A DNA stretch of 19,423 bases, from NCBI GenBank assembly GCA_028684915.1, contig JAQUEZ010000105.1:1-19423 (forward strand), read 5' to 3'. Shown piece by piece: positions 1-7,834 of this stretch. Within the stretch, counting starts at the first letter, position 1; every line of letters starts with the position of its first letter. Made by a program: the position numbers and the translations under genes. The notes beneath the pieces were generated by a model, which saw only the letters and a program-made list of their open reading frames with translations, ran no database searches and was not told where the DNA came from. Origin of the DNA: Desulfobulbus sp. GTDB taxonomy: Bacteria > Desulfobacterota > Desulfobulbia > Desulfobulbales > Desulfobulbaceae.

Positions 1-9
1 ATTTTATTA

Positions 10-43
10 TGGGAAAATCTATGAGACAGCAATGACTTTCCCA
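10..43 (-). other. Inverted repeat after the acyltransferase gene
   Basis: A 7-bp inverted repeat (TGGGAAA at 10-16, TTTCCCA at 37-43) with a 20-base loop begins just past the acyltransferase stop codon. On the minus strand it is followed by TAATAAAAT. It could be a weak transcription terminator, but the loop is long and the tail is not a clean T run. Confidence 0.2.
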
Positions 44-45
44 GG

Positions 46-1128
46 CTATTTGGTTGGAAATGTCAATAATAGCGTCCGAAGATATTGCTTTAAAGCATCA
101 CAAATGGGTGTAAATCCTGCTACTAACAACATCGTTAACAAACTGATAAAAACAAAATTTGTTATCGTCGTGTTACCCCATGGGCTAACTGCAGCAAATA
201 GACAAATTGCAGGATAATGGATGCAATAAAGCGGGAAAGTCAATGATCCAAGATAGCGAATGAGAAGTTCATTTTTTCGATTGAAGTTAATCGAAGTTGA
301 TAGAAATTCGCGAGCACAAACCAAATGTAACGAAAATATAGCTGCGGTGAAATAGTCTTGCAGGATATTTCGATTAAAGGGACCTCTGCCCCATGGAAAC
401 GAAATTCCGAAGTTATCTGCAGGTAAATAATGCCTACTGATTATTGGTATACATAAAAGCATTAGAGTAGTGTTTAGGAATAAAAATAATAAAACCGAAA
501 AGGAAAGGTTGATCTTGACACGAAATTTATAAAGACAATAGCCAAGGATCCAAATTGGAAATAGAGCGACTATTGTCTTTCCCGCTAAACATAAAACCAA
601 GAGTGAGCAAGGTATCCAAATATTTTTTGGGAAAAATAGTAGGAGTCCTGCAATTGCATAATAAGTCGCTTCAAAGCTCAAAGACCAGTAAGGACCATTT
701 GTCCCTGGCGAAATGCCATTAAATCCAAACGATTGAAACTCATTAATAAAAAAAAATGATGAAATATATCCAGCCCAGCTTTCAGGCTTCCACAGAACTT
801 TCTGGATTGAATAAAAGTCAGGATTAAGAGCTAACCCAATTTGGTCAAATGCGAATGTTAGTAACAGCGCAATTGAGACTACGGAATATAGCCGTGCTAA
901 TCTGGCCGAGAAATATTGTTTAGCTACTAGTTCTCGTTTTGTCGTAACATGGGCAATCACATAACCAGATAGTACAAAGAAAATTGTTACAGCGACAGCC
1001 CCATAGGCCCCTAACCTATGCCAAATGACCTCTTTTGTGAATGGAGCCGATGAAATATGATCTAAGAAGACAGCCAGGGTCGCAAAGAATCTAACGAGGT
1101 CCAAATATATTGAAAACGATAAAGTCAT
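46..1128 (-). CDS. Acyltransferase 3 (OafA/YrhL-like) integral membrane O-acyltransferase
   Basis: This is a multi-pass membrane protein of the acyltransferase-3 family, which moves acetyl or similar acyl groups across the inner membrane onto sugars. The N-terminal helix carries the family's R-X10-H pattern (R13 and H24 counted from the ATG at 1128), followed by the conserved FFVLSGYVIA stretch near residue 50 and about ten hydrophobic segments. I chose the ATG at 1128 because GAGG lies about 7 bases upstream and the conserved helix follows at once; a TTG at 1167 would add 13 residues without a clear ribosome binding site. It is the last gene before the left edge, 113 bp after the Wzy-like gene. 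It probably acylates the repeat unit or polymer; the acceptor sugar cannot be read from sequence. Confidence 0.9.
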   Translation of the reverse strand: MTLSFSIYLDLVRFFATLAVFLDHISSAPFTKEVIWHRLGAYGAVAVTIFFVLSGYVIAHVTTKRELVAKQYFSARLARLYSVVSIALLLTFAFDQIGLALNPDFYSIQKVLWKPESWAGYISSFFFINEFQSFGFNGISPGTNGPYWSLSFEATYYAIAGLLLFFPKNIWIPCSLLVLCLAGKTIVALFPIWILGYCLYKFRVKINLSFSVLLFLFLNTTLMLLCIPIISRHYLPADNFGISFPWGRGPFNRNILQDYFTAAIFSLHLVCAREFLSTSINFNRKNELLIRYLGSLTFPLYCIHYPAICLFAAVSPWGNTTITNFVFISLLTMLLVAGFTPICDALKQYLRTLLLTFPTK

Positions 1129-1241
1129 GTTGTATCCTCGACTTGATATGTTAGGTTCATGTGGCAACCTCGTACTTGAAGCGAGGAATGTGTGAAAGTG
1201 ACACCGATTAAAAAAGTTACAGTTCTAAAAAAAAGTAATCA

Positions 1242-2483
1242 TTAAGCCACGTTTGATTGGTCAAGCTCTCTTTCCAGCGCGAATCCTACAAGAGCAAAGG
1301 TAAAGTATAATAACATATTAATCTGCCCAAAATACGATACTCCCCAGAAGGTAACAAAATGGCCGAACATAGCAGTGCAAATGGCCCAACTGAACCAGTG
1401 AGCTTGCAGATCCGTATTGTCAAGGCTGACTCTACCAGGGATTTTGACTGCTTGGTAAACTAATGCAACAAATACTAGCAATGTGATCATTCCACCCCGG
1501 ACACCCTCCAGAACGAACTGGTTAGTCAAATCTTGTTGTCCGTACCCCCAATGCGCGGTGTCTTTCGTACCCAGAAGAAACCACTCTGGTATATGTGTGA
1601 CGAAGTTGTCAAATAGTATGTATCGGTGCCAACCAGTCGAACCACTAAACACATTAACCCTCGATAACAAATGCCACACAGGGGCTTTCATAATCAGATG
1701 TAGTGCAAACAGTGTAAAACAGGTAGCTTGGAAAATTTTCATCCCATACATTCTATATGTATATAACAGCCAAAACAGCATGACAGCTATGACGGTCATA
1801 ATGGGAGTGCTTGAACCGCTGAAATAGACATTGGACAACACTGCCATAATTGCTAGCCCAAACAGTACCATATTTTTTTGTATCTTAATACTGGCATAAA
1901 ACATAGGCAATAATGTAGCCCAAAAACACCCCATGATAATGTGATGCGAAAACGGGCCAGATGCGCGAAATCTGTCACGGTGAAAACGAGCCTCAACATG
2001 ACCGAATAAAGAAAAAAAACTTGATTCCTGGAATTTTTCTAAGGCAATAAGAGGGGCTGTAATGATGGCAAATATGGCAAATATTTTAATAGAGGTAAAG
2101 ACGTCCCCCCAGGTACGAATGCTAATTCTAAACAACAAGTACATGCCCAGCACATCAAACATAAAACCGCATCTATTGATAATTGCTCCACCAGTGCCTT
2201 GTTGTAGAATGTAGATGGAACTGCCGGCGAAAGCCCAGGCTACGACCAATTTGTCAAAATAATTCCAACTGATTAGCCTTACCCCCCCCTGAAAAATCAA
2301 GCGAATTAACCCGGTAAGAACCAGAAACCGAAGCACAGTGAATTCGAGTGAGAAGATAACCATTCTCTGGTCCATTGGCACGAAGCAGGCCGCCATGATG
2401 AAAGGGAACAAAAAAAGGCGTCGAGGGAGAACAAGGAGCAAAACGCAAAGCGCTACTGTAAGGTATGTTGAGGGACCATTCAT
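1242..2483 (-). CDS. Wzy-like polysaccharide polymerase / O-antigen ligase family membrane protein
   Basis: This 413-residue protein is almost entirely hydrophobic, with roughly 10-12 membrane segments. A large periplasmic-type loop follows about residue 270 and carries a FSGSTGWHRYILFDNF-like stretch, typical of O-antigen ligase/polymerase proteins. A second recognisable part is the R-x-S-G-P-F-S-H-H motif near residue 175, resembling the loop of Wzy_C/ligase proteins. It would join undecaprenyl-linked repeat units into polymer in the inner membrane, or transfer the glycan to an acceptor; sequence alone does not separate these roles. It is the only such gene here and the cluster has a single flippase, so polymerase is my preferred reading. 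The ATG at 2483 has only a weak purine-rich site upstream (GAAAGCG). A 275-bp gap precedes it, so it may have its own promoter. Confidence 0.8.
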   Translation of the reverse strand: MNGPSTYLTVALCVLLLVLPRRLFLFPFIMAACFVPMDQRMVIFSLEFTVLRFLVLTGLIRLIFQGGVRLISWNYFDKLVVAWAFAGSSIYILQQGTGGAIINRCGFMFDVLGMYLLFRISIRTWGDVFTSIKIFAIFAIITAPLIALEKFQESSFFSLFGHVEARFHRDRFRASGPFSHHIIMGCFWATLLPMFYASIKIQKNMVLFGLAIMAVLSNVYFSGSSTPIMTVIAVMLFWLLYTYRMYGMKIFQATCFTLFALHLIMKAPVWHLLSRVNVFSGSTGWHRYILFDNFVTHIPEWFLLGTKDTAHWGYGQQDLTNQFVLEGVRGGMITLLVFVALVYQAVKIPGRVSLDNTDLQAHWFSWAICTAMFGHFVTFWGVSYFGQINMLLYFTFALVGFALERELDQSNVA

Positions 2484-2758
2484 CAGACGCTTTCATCATT
2501 GGTTGAGAAGAAATGAGATTTTTTCATGACGTTTTGTTTTACTAATTTTAATAACAACGATACTATTCTCTATTTTAAATTCATGTCGAAATGTTAAAGG
2601 GATTGTAATCCGCGAGATACGGGCGTGAGGGGAGCAATATAACAAAAAAATATTTGCCACCCTCGAATGCTTCTATTAGGAATTGTCAGAATTTGGATTG
2701 GCTTAAAGACTACGCCTCGTCCGCAGAATCTGCTGAGGAACCAAGACTACCTATACAC

Positions 2759-3748
2759 CTATTTTTTGAAAAAGCTCATTCGTTGGACTCTACTCTTTAT
2801 CGATCGATAGAACTTTACGCAAAAAAAAGGTAGTAAAGTATAAATAAGCGGTTTGTAACTTGCGTGGTCCCGCGGCTGATAGGTTAGACAGCACATCGAC
2901 GTTTTCAAGGCGCACATGTTATTTCCTTTCACTTTCGCTTGAAATACACTTTCCATACATTGCGCCACAACTCCATATTCCACGCTCGACTTCGCTACCT
3001 TTTTATCTCTTTCCTGAGCATTACTGAGCCAGCCTTGAAAGTCGACCCCCCTACGCCGACACGCTTTCTCCCAGACTTTTCTGATCATATCTTGCCTGGT
3101 TGAACCACTCCTACGGATGGTCGATTTTGCATTGATACGATACGAATAAAGACATTCACCAAAGGATAGTATCGGATATTGCTCTCCAACTCTCAGGATG
3201 TAATCGTACCCTGCACCAATCCGTAATTCCGTATCGTATTGCATACCGGCCACCAAGGATACCCGATATATGCCTGTCGGGTCATGAGACGGCATCCGAA
3301 AATCATCTATATCCCGTTTACAATCTGCCATGAGCTTGGCATTGAATATTGGGGCAATTTGTAATCCATTCAGAATCATATCGTAACCAGAAAACACTGC
3401 TGCAATCTCTTCGGTTTTTTGCAATACATCGATCAACTTCGCAATTCTTTGCGGATGAGACAGATCATCAGCATCCTGGATAGCATAGTATGTTCCTTTA
3501 CATTTGCTCAAACCTCGATTTAAAGCCGCAGCCCTACCAGCATTTTCTTGTCGGATAATGGTTATCCGATCATCATGGATATCGGAAATTGTATCTATGC
3601 AATGATCGGTGCTGCCGTCATCGATTACTAATATTTCCAGGTTCCGATAAGTTTGATCGATGATGGAGAGTACAGCATCCCTTAGATATTCACCGGCATT
3701 ATATACCGGCATAATTACGGTAACCAGCGGTTCTTCACCTGGAAACAT
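2759..3748 (-). CDS. GT2 family glycosyltransferase
   Basis: This is a GT-A fold, inverting glycosyltransferase of family 2. It begins with the TVIMPVYNAGEYL strand-loop, continues with VIDDGSTD near residue 42 (nucleotide binding) and has the metal-binding DADD at 92-95, counted from the ATG at 3748. I chose this ATG because AGAGG lies 6 bases upstream; an ATG at 3772 would only add eight residues that fit the family poorly. The start overlaps the end of the GT4 gene by 14 bp, so translation is probably coupled. It likely adds one sugar of the repeat unit at the cytoplasmic membrane face. The C-terminal third (after about residue 215) is basic and less conserved. Donor and acceptor are unknown. 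Confidence 0.9.
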   Translation of the reverse strand: MFPGEEPLVTVIMPVYNAGEYLRDAVLSIIDQTYRNLEILVIDDGSTDHCIDTISDIHDDRITIIRQENAGRAAALNRGLSKCKGTYYAIQDADDLSHPQRIAKLIDVLQKTEEIAAVFSGYDMILNGLQIAPIFNAKLMADCKRDIDDFRMPSHDPTGIYRVSLVAGMQYDTELRIGAGYDYILRVGEQYPILSFGECLYSYRINAKSTIRRSGSTRQDMIRKVWEKACRRRGVDFQGWLSNAQERDKKVAKSSVEYGVVAQCMESVFQAKVKGNNMCALKTSMCCLTYQPRDHASYKPLIYTLLPFFCVKFYRSIKSRVQRMSFFKK

Positions 3749-4784
3749 TGTCAACCTCTTCGCCCAATACATTTAAAAATAATTCCGCACAATTGTTCCA
3801 ATTAAATTTTGACGCAGTGGCAATACCTTCCCGAGTCAAATGCCGATACAATTCCGATGATGCCAGAAGTTTATCGATAGCATCTGTAAAACTTTTGATA
3901 GTTGCATCCCTGCAGAGTAGCCCATTGTTCATATTATCAATCAGGAAATTGGCACCTTCCGTTGACGTACTGATGACCGGAGTGCCGCAAGCCATCGCCT
4001 CAATGATAGGAAGTCCAAATCCTTCTCTCCGACTGGGGACTAACCATATCTGGCATCGATTATATATCTCTGCCGTTAATGCAGGAGCAGCATAACGAAA
4101 AAACCTAACATTACCAGGTAGACAAGGTTTTTTTTCCCGACTGATAATATAGATCGGCTTATTGGGAAAACTTTTGATTAATTCATTAACTAGTTCCAGG
4201 GTGAACTCGGGCGCTTTCTCATAACTCGTACTGTACAAAACACCGAATCCATTCCTCTCAATTTCTCTCGGATAATACAAATTATGATCAATACCATTTG
4301 GTACAACTCCTAAAATAGGCCGGTGTACTAGTTGCAACAATGGTTTCCGCAGATTTTCTGAAACGAGGATAGTCGGTAGCGGGTATTTCCAGTTAGAGGT
4401 GAGCAAATCAAAATCTTTACCGGGTAAACCATGGCAATAGGCGGCTTTGTATCCAATATCTTGCATGGAGGACAATTTATGAATAAACACACAGCCTACA
4501 GCAATCGCCACTTCATCTTTTGAAAAAGATACTTCCTCTAAATCATTAAATGCAATCAAATCACCATCAAAATAATTTAACCAGTCGTAATTGACATTAG
4601 AGTTACAAACAGTAAGTATTTTCTTAGATAATTTGCCAATGCTGCGGCGAAGTCCTTTTTGACCTTTAAAATACGCAATTCTTACATGCAGCCCCATTTT
4701 TAGTAATGTATTGGCCAACTCCACAGTCACACGGACACCACCGGATATACCTCCTCCCGGTAAAATGAAACATATCTTATCTAT
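3735..4784 (-). CDS. GT4 family glycosyltransferase with apparent ATA start codon
   Basis: This is a GT-B retaining glycosyltransferase. The C-terminal half shows VPNGIDHNLYYP and the EGFGLPIIEAMACGTPVI motif (the E-x7-E donor site), followed by a helix that ends the Rossmann domain. In the same frame upstream of the first standard start (GTG, 4730) lies DKICFILPGGGISGGVRV, the expected first strand and glycine-rich loop of this family. The frame contains no ATG, GTG or TTG between the stop at about 4811 and 4730. An ATA codon at 4784-4782 sits 8 bases after a perfect AAGGAGG and would give (M)DKICFILP. I annotate from there. If translation started at 4730, the glycine-rich loop would be missing and the enzyme probably inactive. 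The ATA overlaps the TAG stop of the preceding GT2 gene. Confidence 0.8.
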   Translation of the reverse strand: MDKICFILPGGGISGGVRVTVELANTLLKMGLHVRIAYFKGQKGLRRSIGKLSKKILTVCNSNVNYDWLNYFDGDLIAFNDLEEVSFSKDEVAIAVGCVFIHKLSSMQDIGYKAAYCHGLPGKDFDLLTSNWKYPLPTILVSENLRKPLLQLVHRPILGVVPNGIDHNLYYPREIERNGFGVLYSTSYEKAPEFTLELVNELIKSFPNKPIYIISREKKPCLPGNVRFFRYAAPALTAEIYNRCQIWLVPSRREGFGLPIIEAMACGTPVISTSTEGANFLIDNMNNGLLCRDATIKSFTDAIDKLLASSELYRHLTREGIATASKFNWNNCAELFLNVLGEEVDNVSR

Positions 4785-5743
4785 TTCAGATTCCTCCTTT
4801 TTTGTACTATAAATCTAGCAAATTCCGCCGGAAGATACGTTAGCATCATTGCCACCATGGACTTAACGGAATATCTTGCAAAAAGGGCAGACATAAATGA
4901 CGATCTGGCCAGTTTATCCTTACCTTCAATTGTATAAGACAATCCCAGGATAAATTGTGCATGAGCCATTCTTTCTTTGACAATGTCTAATTCTTTTGAG
5001 TTTATGCCTGAATAATTCAATAACTTTGACAAACCCTGCACCATGGAGGAATAGGTTTTAATTTGGTCTTTAAATCGTCCTTTCGATAAATTATCAATTT
5101 GTTCATCCCTTCGTATTATGACTGCCAATTCCTTCCAGTCATATCCCCACGCCCCTTGCAACGCCAAGCGACACATGAAATCGTAGTCTTCACAAATTGA
5201 CATTGATTCATCAAATCTCCCGGCATTTATCGCTGCATCTTTCAGGCAAAATATCGTCGGTGGCATAGCTAAGGCACTGTGGATTAACTGCCATACCAGT
5301 GGACGGTCGAGAAAACCATCGTCTTCTATCATTGGCAATTCGCTTTCTTTGTAAGAATTCGTACCTTTTCCTTCGTAGGTTGCATTGACCGTATGAGCGA
5401 CAATATTTGGATGTTTGATTAGTCCGTTAATATGTGTTTGCAATTTGTCTGGATGCCAGCGATCATCAGAATCCAGAAATGCCAGCCACTTACCCTTCGA
5501 AATTTCGATCCCAACATTCCTGGCGGAACTTACTCCTGCATTATTTTGATAAATATATCTGATTTTCTGTTCTCTAATGTAGAGTTCTAGCGCTTCTTTG
5601 GTTTCGTCCGATGAACCATCATCAATAACTATAATTTCAATGGGTTTATATGTTTGCAGCAGAACACTGTCGATAGCCTCATGTATAATTTTTGCCCTAT
5701 TAAATGTAGGAATTATGACGCTTATTGAGTTCGAATTTTGCAT
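4781..5743 (-). CDS. GT2 family glycosyltransferase
   Basis: This family 2 glycosyltransferase has ISVIIPTFNRA at residues 7-17, VIDDGSSDET around 39-48, the ARNVGI helix near 74-79 and the metal-binding DSDD at 91-94. An acidic CEDYDFMCRLA stretch near residue 183 matches the catalytic-base region of this family. It is 320 residues, a normal length. The ATG at 5743 has only a weak upstream site (ATAAGAAT). It is the first of three overlapping glycosyltransferase genes, and its TAG stop shares bases with the presumed ATA start of the GT4 gene. If the A at 4782 (minus strand) were G, this protein would run on 18 residues and the next gene would have an ATG. The AT-rich 174-bp gap before it may hold its promoter. 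Confidence 0.92.
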   Translation of the reverse strand: MQNSNSISVIIPTFNRAKIIHEAIDSVLLQTYKPIEIIVIDDGSSDETKEALELYIREQKIRYIYQNNAGVSSARNVGIEISKGKWLAFLDSDDRWHPDKLQTHINGLIKHPNIVAHTVNATYEGKGTNSYKESELPMIEDDGFLDRPLVWQLIHSALAMPPTIFCLKDAAINAGRFDESMSICEDYDFMCRLALQGAWGYDWKELAVIIRRDEQIDNLSKGRFKDQIKTYSSMVQGLSKLLNYSGINSKELDIVKERMAHAQFILGLSYTIEGKDKLARSSFMSALFARYSVKSMVAMMLTYLPAEFARFIVQKRRNLK

Positions 5744-5826
5744 ATTCTTATATTATTTTTGTAAATATTTGTCATTTACATTTAAGTTAAGTACAAAATA
5801 ATGTTTTTTCATCAGAAATCATGATC

Positions 5827-5882
5827 TTATAAAATTTTTCAATAGCGAACAACCTTGAAATTATTTTTATAAAAATTTTTCA
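5827..5882 (-). repeat. Two near-identical AT-rich direct repeats upstream of the GT2-GT4-GT2 genes
   Basis: TTATAAAATTTTTCA at 5827-5841 and TTATAAAAATTTTTCA at 5867-5882 (plus strand) differ by one A and start 40 bp apart, close to four helical turns. They lie 84-139 bp before the GT2 start at 5743. They could be paired binding sites for a regulator or a curved promoter element; the surrounding DNA is very AT-rich, so chance is not excluded. Confidence 0.35.
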
Positions 5883-5917
5883 TTCTACATTTCAATCTTT
5901 CAATCCGTATTATTTAC

Positions 5918-6472
5918 TTATTGTGAATACTGATCCATCCTGTTCTTGATTATTTCAGCTGGAACTCCTACGCAAACAGAGTACTTCGGTATATTTTTAG
6001 TTACAACACTTCCTGCACCAATAATTACCCCCCTTTCAATTGTTACTCCTGCTAAAACTTTTACACCTGCCCCCAACCAACAATCATCTTTAACAACTAC
6101 AGGACCGTGGGTCTCGCCTTGCTCACATATTGGAATGTCAATTCTTGAAAAAATATGATTTGCTGAAATAATAACGCATTGCGTAGCTAATAGTACATTA
6201 TTGCCAATGTATACTCCCCCATTACCACTAATATGGCAAAAGCTGTTTATTGAACAATTTTCACCGATTATTATTTCTCCACCATATGGATTCAAACATG
6301 TCCACATTCTAATTCGACTTCTATCTCCTATTATGATTTTTCCAGTCTTATGGATTTGCAAATTCTTGCCCATTTCAACACTTTTCCCAAGTTCGAGATT
6401 TTTGAATCTTCTCTTAAGAAAAAAATGATATACAAACGTTTTAAATTTAAAATTTATCGAATTAATGCCCAT
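5918..6472 (-). CDS. Left-handed beta-helix (hexapeptide repeat) O-acetyltransferase
   Basis: This 184-residue protein is of the WbbJ/maltose-O-acetyltransferase type. It has repeated hexapeptide turns (IIIGDRSRI, IIIGENCSI, VYIGNNVLL and, after the loop, CWLGAGVKVLAG, GVIIGAGSVV). The expected catalytic histidine is in SANHIF (H106), followed by a long loop and the usual PAEIIK end. Such proteins form trimers and use acetyl-CoA to acetylate sugar hydroxyls in the cytoplasm. The ATG at 6472 has AGAGAAG about 5 bases upstream. The gene is isolated by a 394-bp gap before it and 174 bp after it, and is AT-rich compared with the right-hand genes. It could act on a nucleotide-linked or lipid-linked sugar of the repeat unit. 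Confidence 0.88.
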   Translation of the reverse strand: MGINSINFKFKTFVYHFFLKRRFKNLELGKSVEMGKNLQIHKTGKIIIGDRSRIRMWTCLNPYGGEIIIGENCSINSFCHISGNGGVYIGNNVLLATQCVIISANHIFSRIDIPICEQGETHGPVVVKDDCWLGAGVKVLAGVTIERGVIIGAGSVVTKNIPKYSVCVGVPAEIIKNRMDQYSQ

Positions 6473-6492
6473 TTACACTTCTCTACCTGAAT

Positions 6493-6669
6493 TTAAACAG
6501 ATTGGCATGTTGTAAGATCAAACATCAAAGCACCTAGAACGTAAAGATAGCTACCGATCAATATGCGTGTTTAACGATAAAGACAACAACCATGTAAACT
6601 GATTAGCAAAAGAATCCATGCTGTAACAGGCATCAACTCTGCACAATCAGATAAACGTTTGAATAAAAT
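6493..6669 (-). pseudogene. Possible remnant of a membrane protein gene, interrupted by one stop
   Basis: The 394-bp gap 6473-6866 has no intact gene. Within it one minus-strand frame reads a polar start, then a hydrophobic segment (MPVTAWILLLISLHG from the ATG at 6633), a single in-frame TAA at 6573-6571, and without a shift of frame a second hydrophobic segment (ILIGSYLYVLGALMF) before the TAA at 6495-6493. A CAA-to-TAA change would explain the break. The family is not recognisable. It may be the 3' end of a lost polymerase, flippase or acyltransferase, or chance. The rest of the gap holds only very short frames. Confidence 0.25.
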
Positions 6670-6866
6670 TCACTAAAAAATGAAGAAATTACATTCTAGC
6701 AGTTCGTTTCGCTAAAGCATTTACAATTCACAAATAGTTCGTCGGGGCGCTAATACCATTGCAGCGCTAGAATTCGAGAGAATCGGGCTGAACAAATAAA
6801 TGTAAAAATTTCCATGAAACGAACCACTTGCCTATTGGAAAGTCAATGAGAAGATAACACTGAAAA

Positions 6867-7349
6867 CTAATCAGCAGAGTATATGAAATCCCGAATAGCC
6901 ATTAACAGGTCTGTTAATGGCTTAACATTTTCAACCTTATTTGTGGATCTCTCGATTTCGTCTATATTGTCTAACTTTTCAAGAAGCTCGTTCTCATCGA
7001 GAGCAACAGAGATGCCTCGTGATAAAAAATACCTCGCAGTAGCAAATTGATGATCATTGCGGATTTCACCTAGGCTGTTTTTGCGAGGCATAATGATAAT
7101 AGGCTTTTGCAATTCAAGAGCTGTTATTATTGTTCCCATGCCTGCGTGGGCAATAATAAATTCTGCAGAACGAATTTTCTCTTTGAAGCCGGCGGGATCC
7201 AGGGTCGCTTGATAGGCTATAAATGATGGTTTAAAGTTTGTCCTGCCGATTTGCGCAAATACATCCTTTCCGGAAGACTTCGCCCAGTTATCGACGGTAC
7301 GGATTAGGCGATCAAACGGTAACTGCTCACCAACAGTTACAAAAATCAT
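6867..7349 (-). CDS. PssE/EpsF-like (Alg13-type) glycosyltransferase catalytic subunit
   Basis: This is the donor-binding half of a split glycosyltransferase (GT28 C-terminal domain). It begins MIFVTVGEQLPFDRLI, the typical PssE/Alg13 opening, and has IIAHAGMGTIITALELQKPIIIMPR in the middle, the UDP-sugar site with its glycine-rich loop. It is about 160 residues, the usual length. The start at 7349 overlaps the PssD stop by four bases (ATGA), with GGAG 7 bases upstream inside pssD; an ATG at 7412 in frame would add unrelated residues from the overlapping gene. In known systems the two halves form a membrane complex that adds the second sugar to the lipid-linked intermediate. The donor sugar is not predictable here. 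Confidence 0.9.
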   Translation of the reverse strand: MIFVTVGEQLPFDRLIRTVDNWAKSSGKDVFAQIGRTNFKPSFIAYQATLDPAGFKEKIRSAEFIIAHAGMGTIITALELQKPIIIMPRKNSLGEIRNDHQFATARYFLSRGISVALDENELLEKLDNIDEIERSTNKVENVKPLTDLLMAIRDFIYSAD

Positions 7350-7795
7350 AAAACTGCTCCAACGTAAGTTGGACCATTTGGCAGCGAAAGGTGTTCCCAT
7401 TGAGTAAGCCACAGGTCTGCATATTTTTTTGCCAATTGGCCAGACATTGATAGTTCTTCAACATTGGCAATGCTATCAAGCCACATAGTCTTTGCGCCAA
7501 ATTTTTTGCCAAAAAAGAGAGCGAAAAAACCAGGTGCAGCACCGGTTGTAATTATTACATCTGGCCGTATAGATACAACGTGTTTTAACATTACAATAGC
7601 TAGCCAGATTATTTTAAGTTTGTTCCAACGACTGGCATCGGGAACCAGTAGAAACAGATTACGGCCTACCGACGAGCGGTGCTTTATGTCTGTCGTGACA
7701 AAAATCAATTCGCAGCCTTCAAAGGCGGGCACCAGTCTATTGAGCTGCACCCAATGCCCCCCTGAGGAACTTACCAACATTATTTTTTTTCTCAT
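7346..7795 (-). CDS. PssD/EpsE-like (Alg14-type) glycosyltransferase membrane subunit
   Basis: This 149-residue protein opens with KKIMLVSSSGGHWVQL, where the SSGGH loop is the hallmark of Alg14/PssD proteins. It continues with VTTDIKHR, a membrane-associated helix near residue 65, PDVIITTGAAPG and FGAKTMWLDSIANVEELS, and ends PTYVGAVL, all as in the family. It anchors and completes the PssE subunit encoded immediately downstream, and carries the acceptor-side residues. The ATG at 7795 has a short GGA site 5 bases upstream. It lies 39 bp after the DUF2334 gene, so the three probably form one transcript. Confidence 0.92.
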   Translation of the reverse strand: MRKKIMLVSSSGGHWVQLNRLVPAFEGCELIFVTTDIKHRSSVGRNLFLLVPDASRWNKLKIIWLAIVMLKHVVSIRPDVIITTGAAPGFFALFFGKKFGAKTMWLDSIANVEELSMSGQLAKKYADLWLTQWEHLSLPNGPTYVGAVL

Positions 7796-7834
7796 TTTTT
7801 TCCAGAAGTAGATTTCGTCTCTTTAAACATAGTT

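Noticed and set aside
7327..7542. A minus-strand frame overlapping the pssD/pssE junction
   Set aside because: It is out of frame with two well-supported genes that themselves overlap by ATGA.
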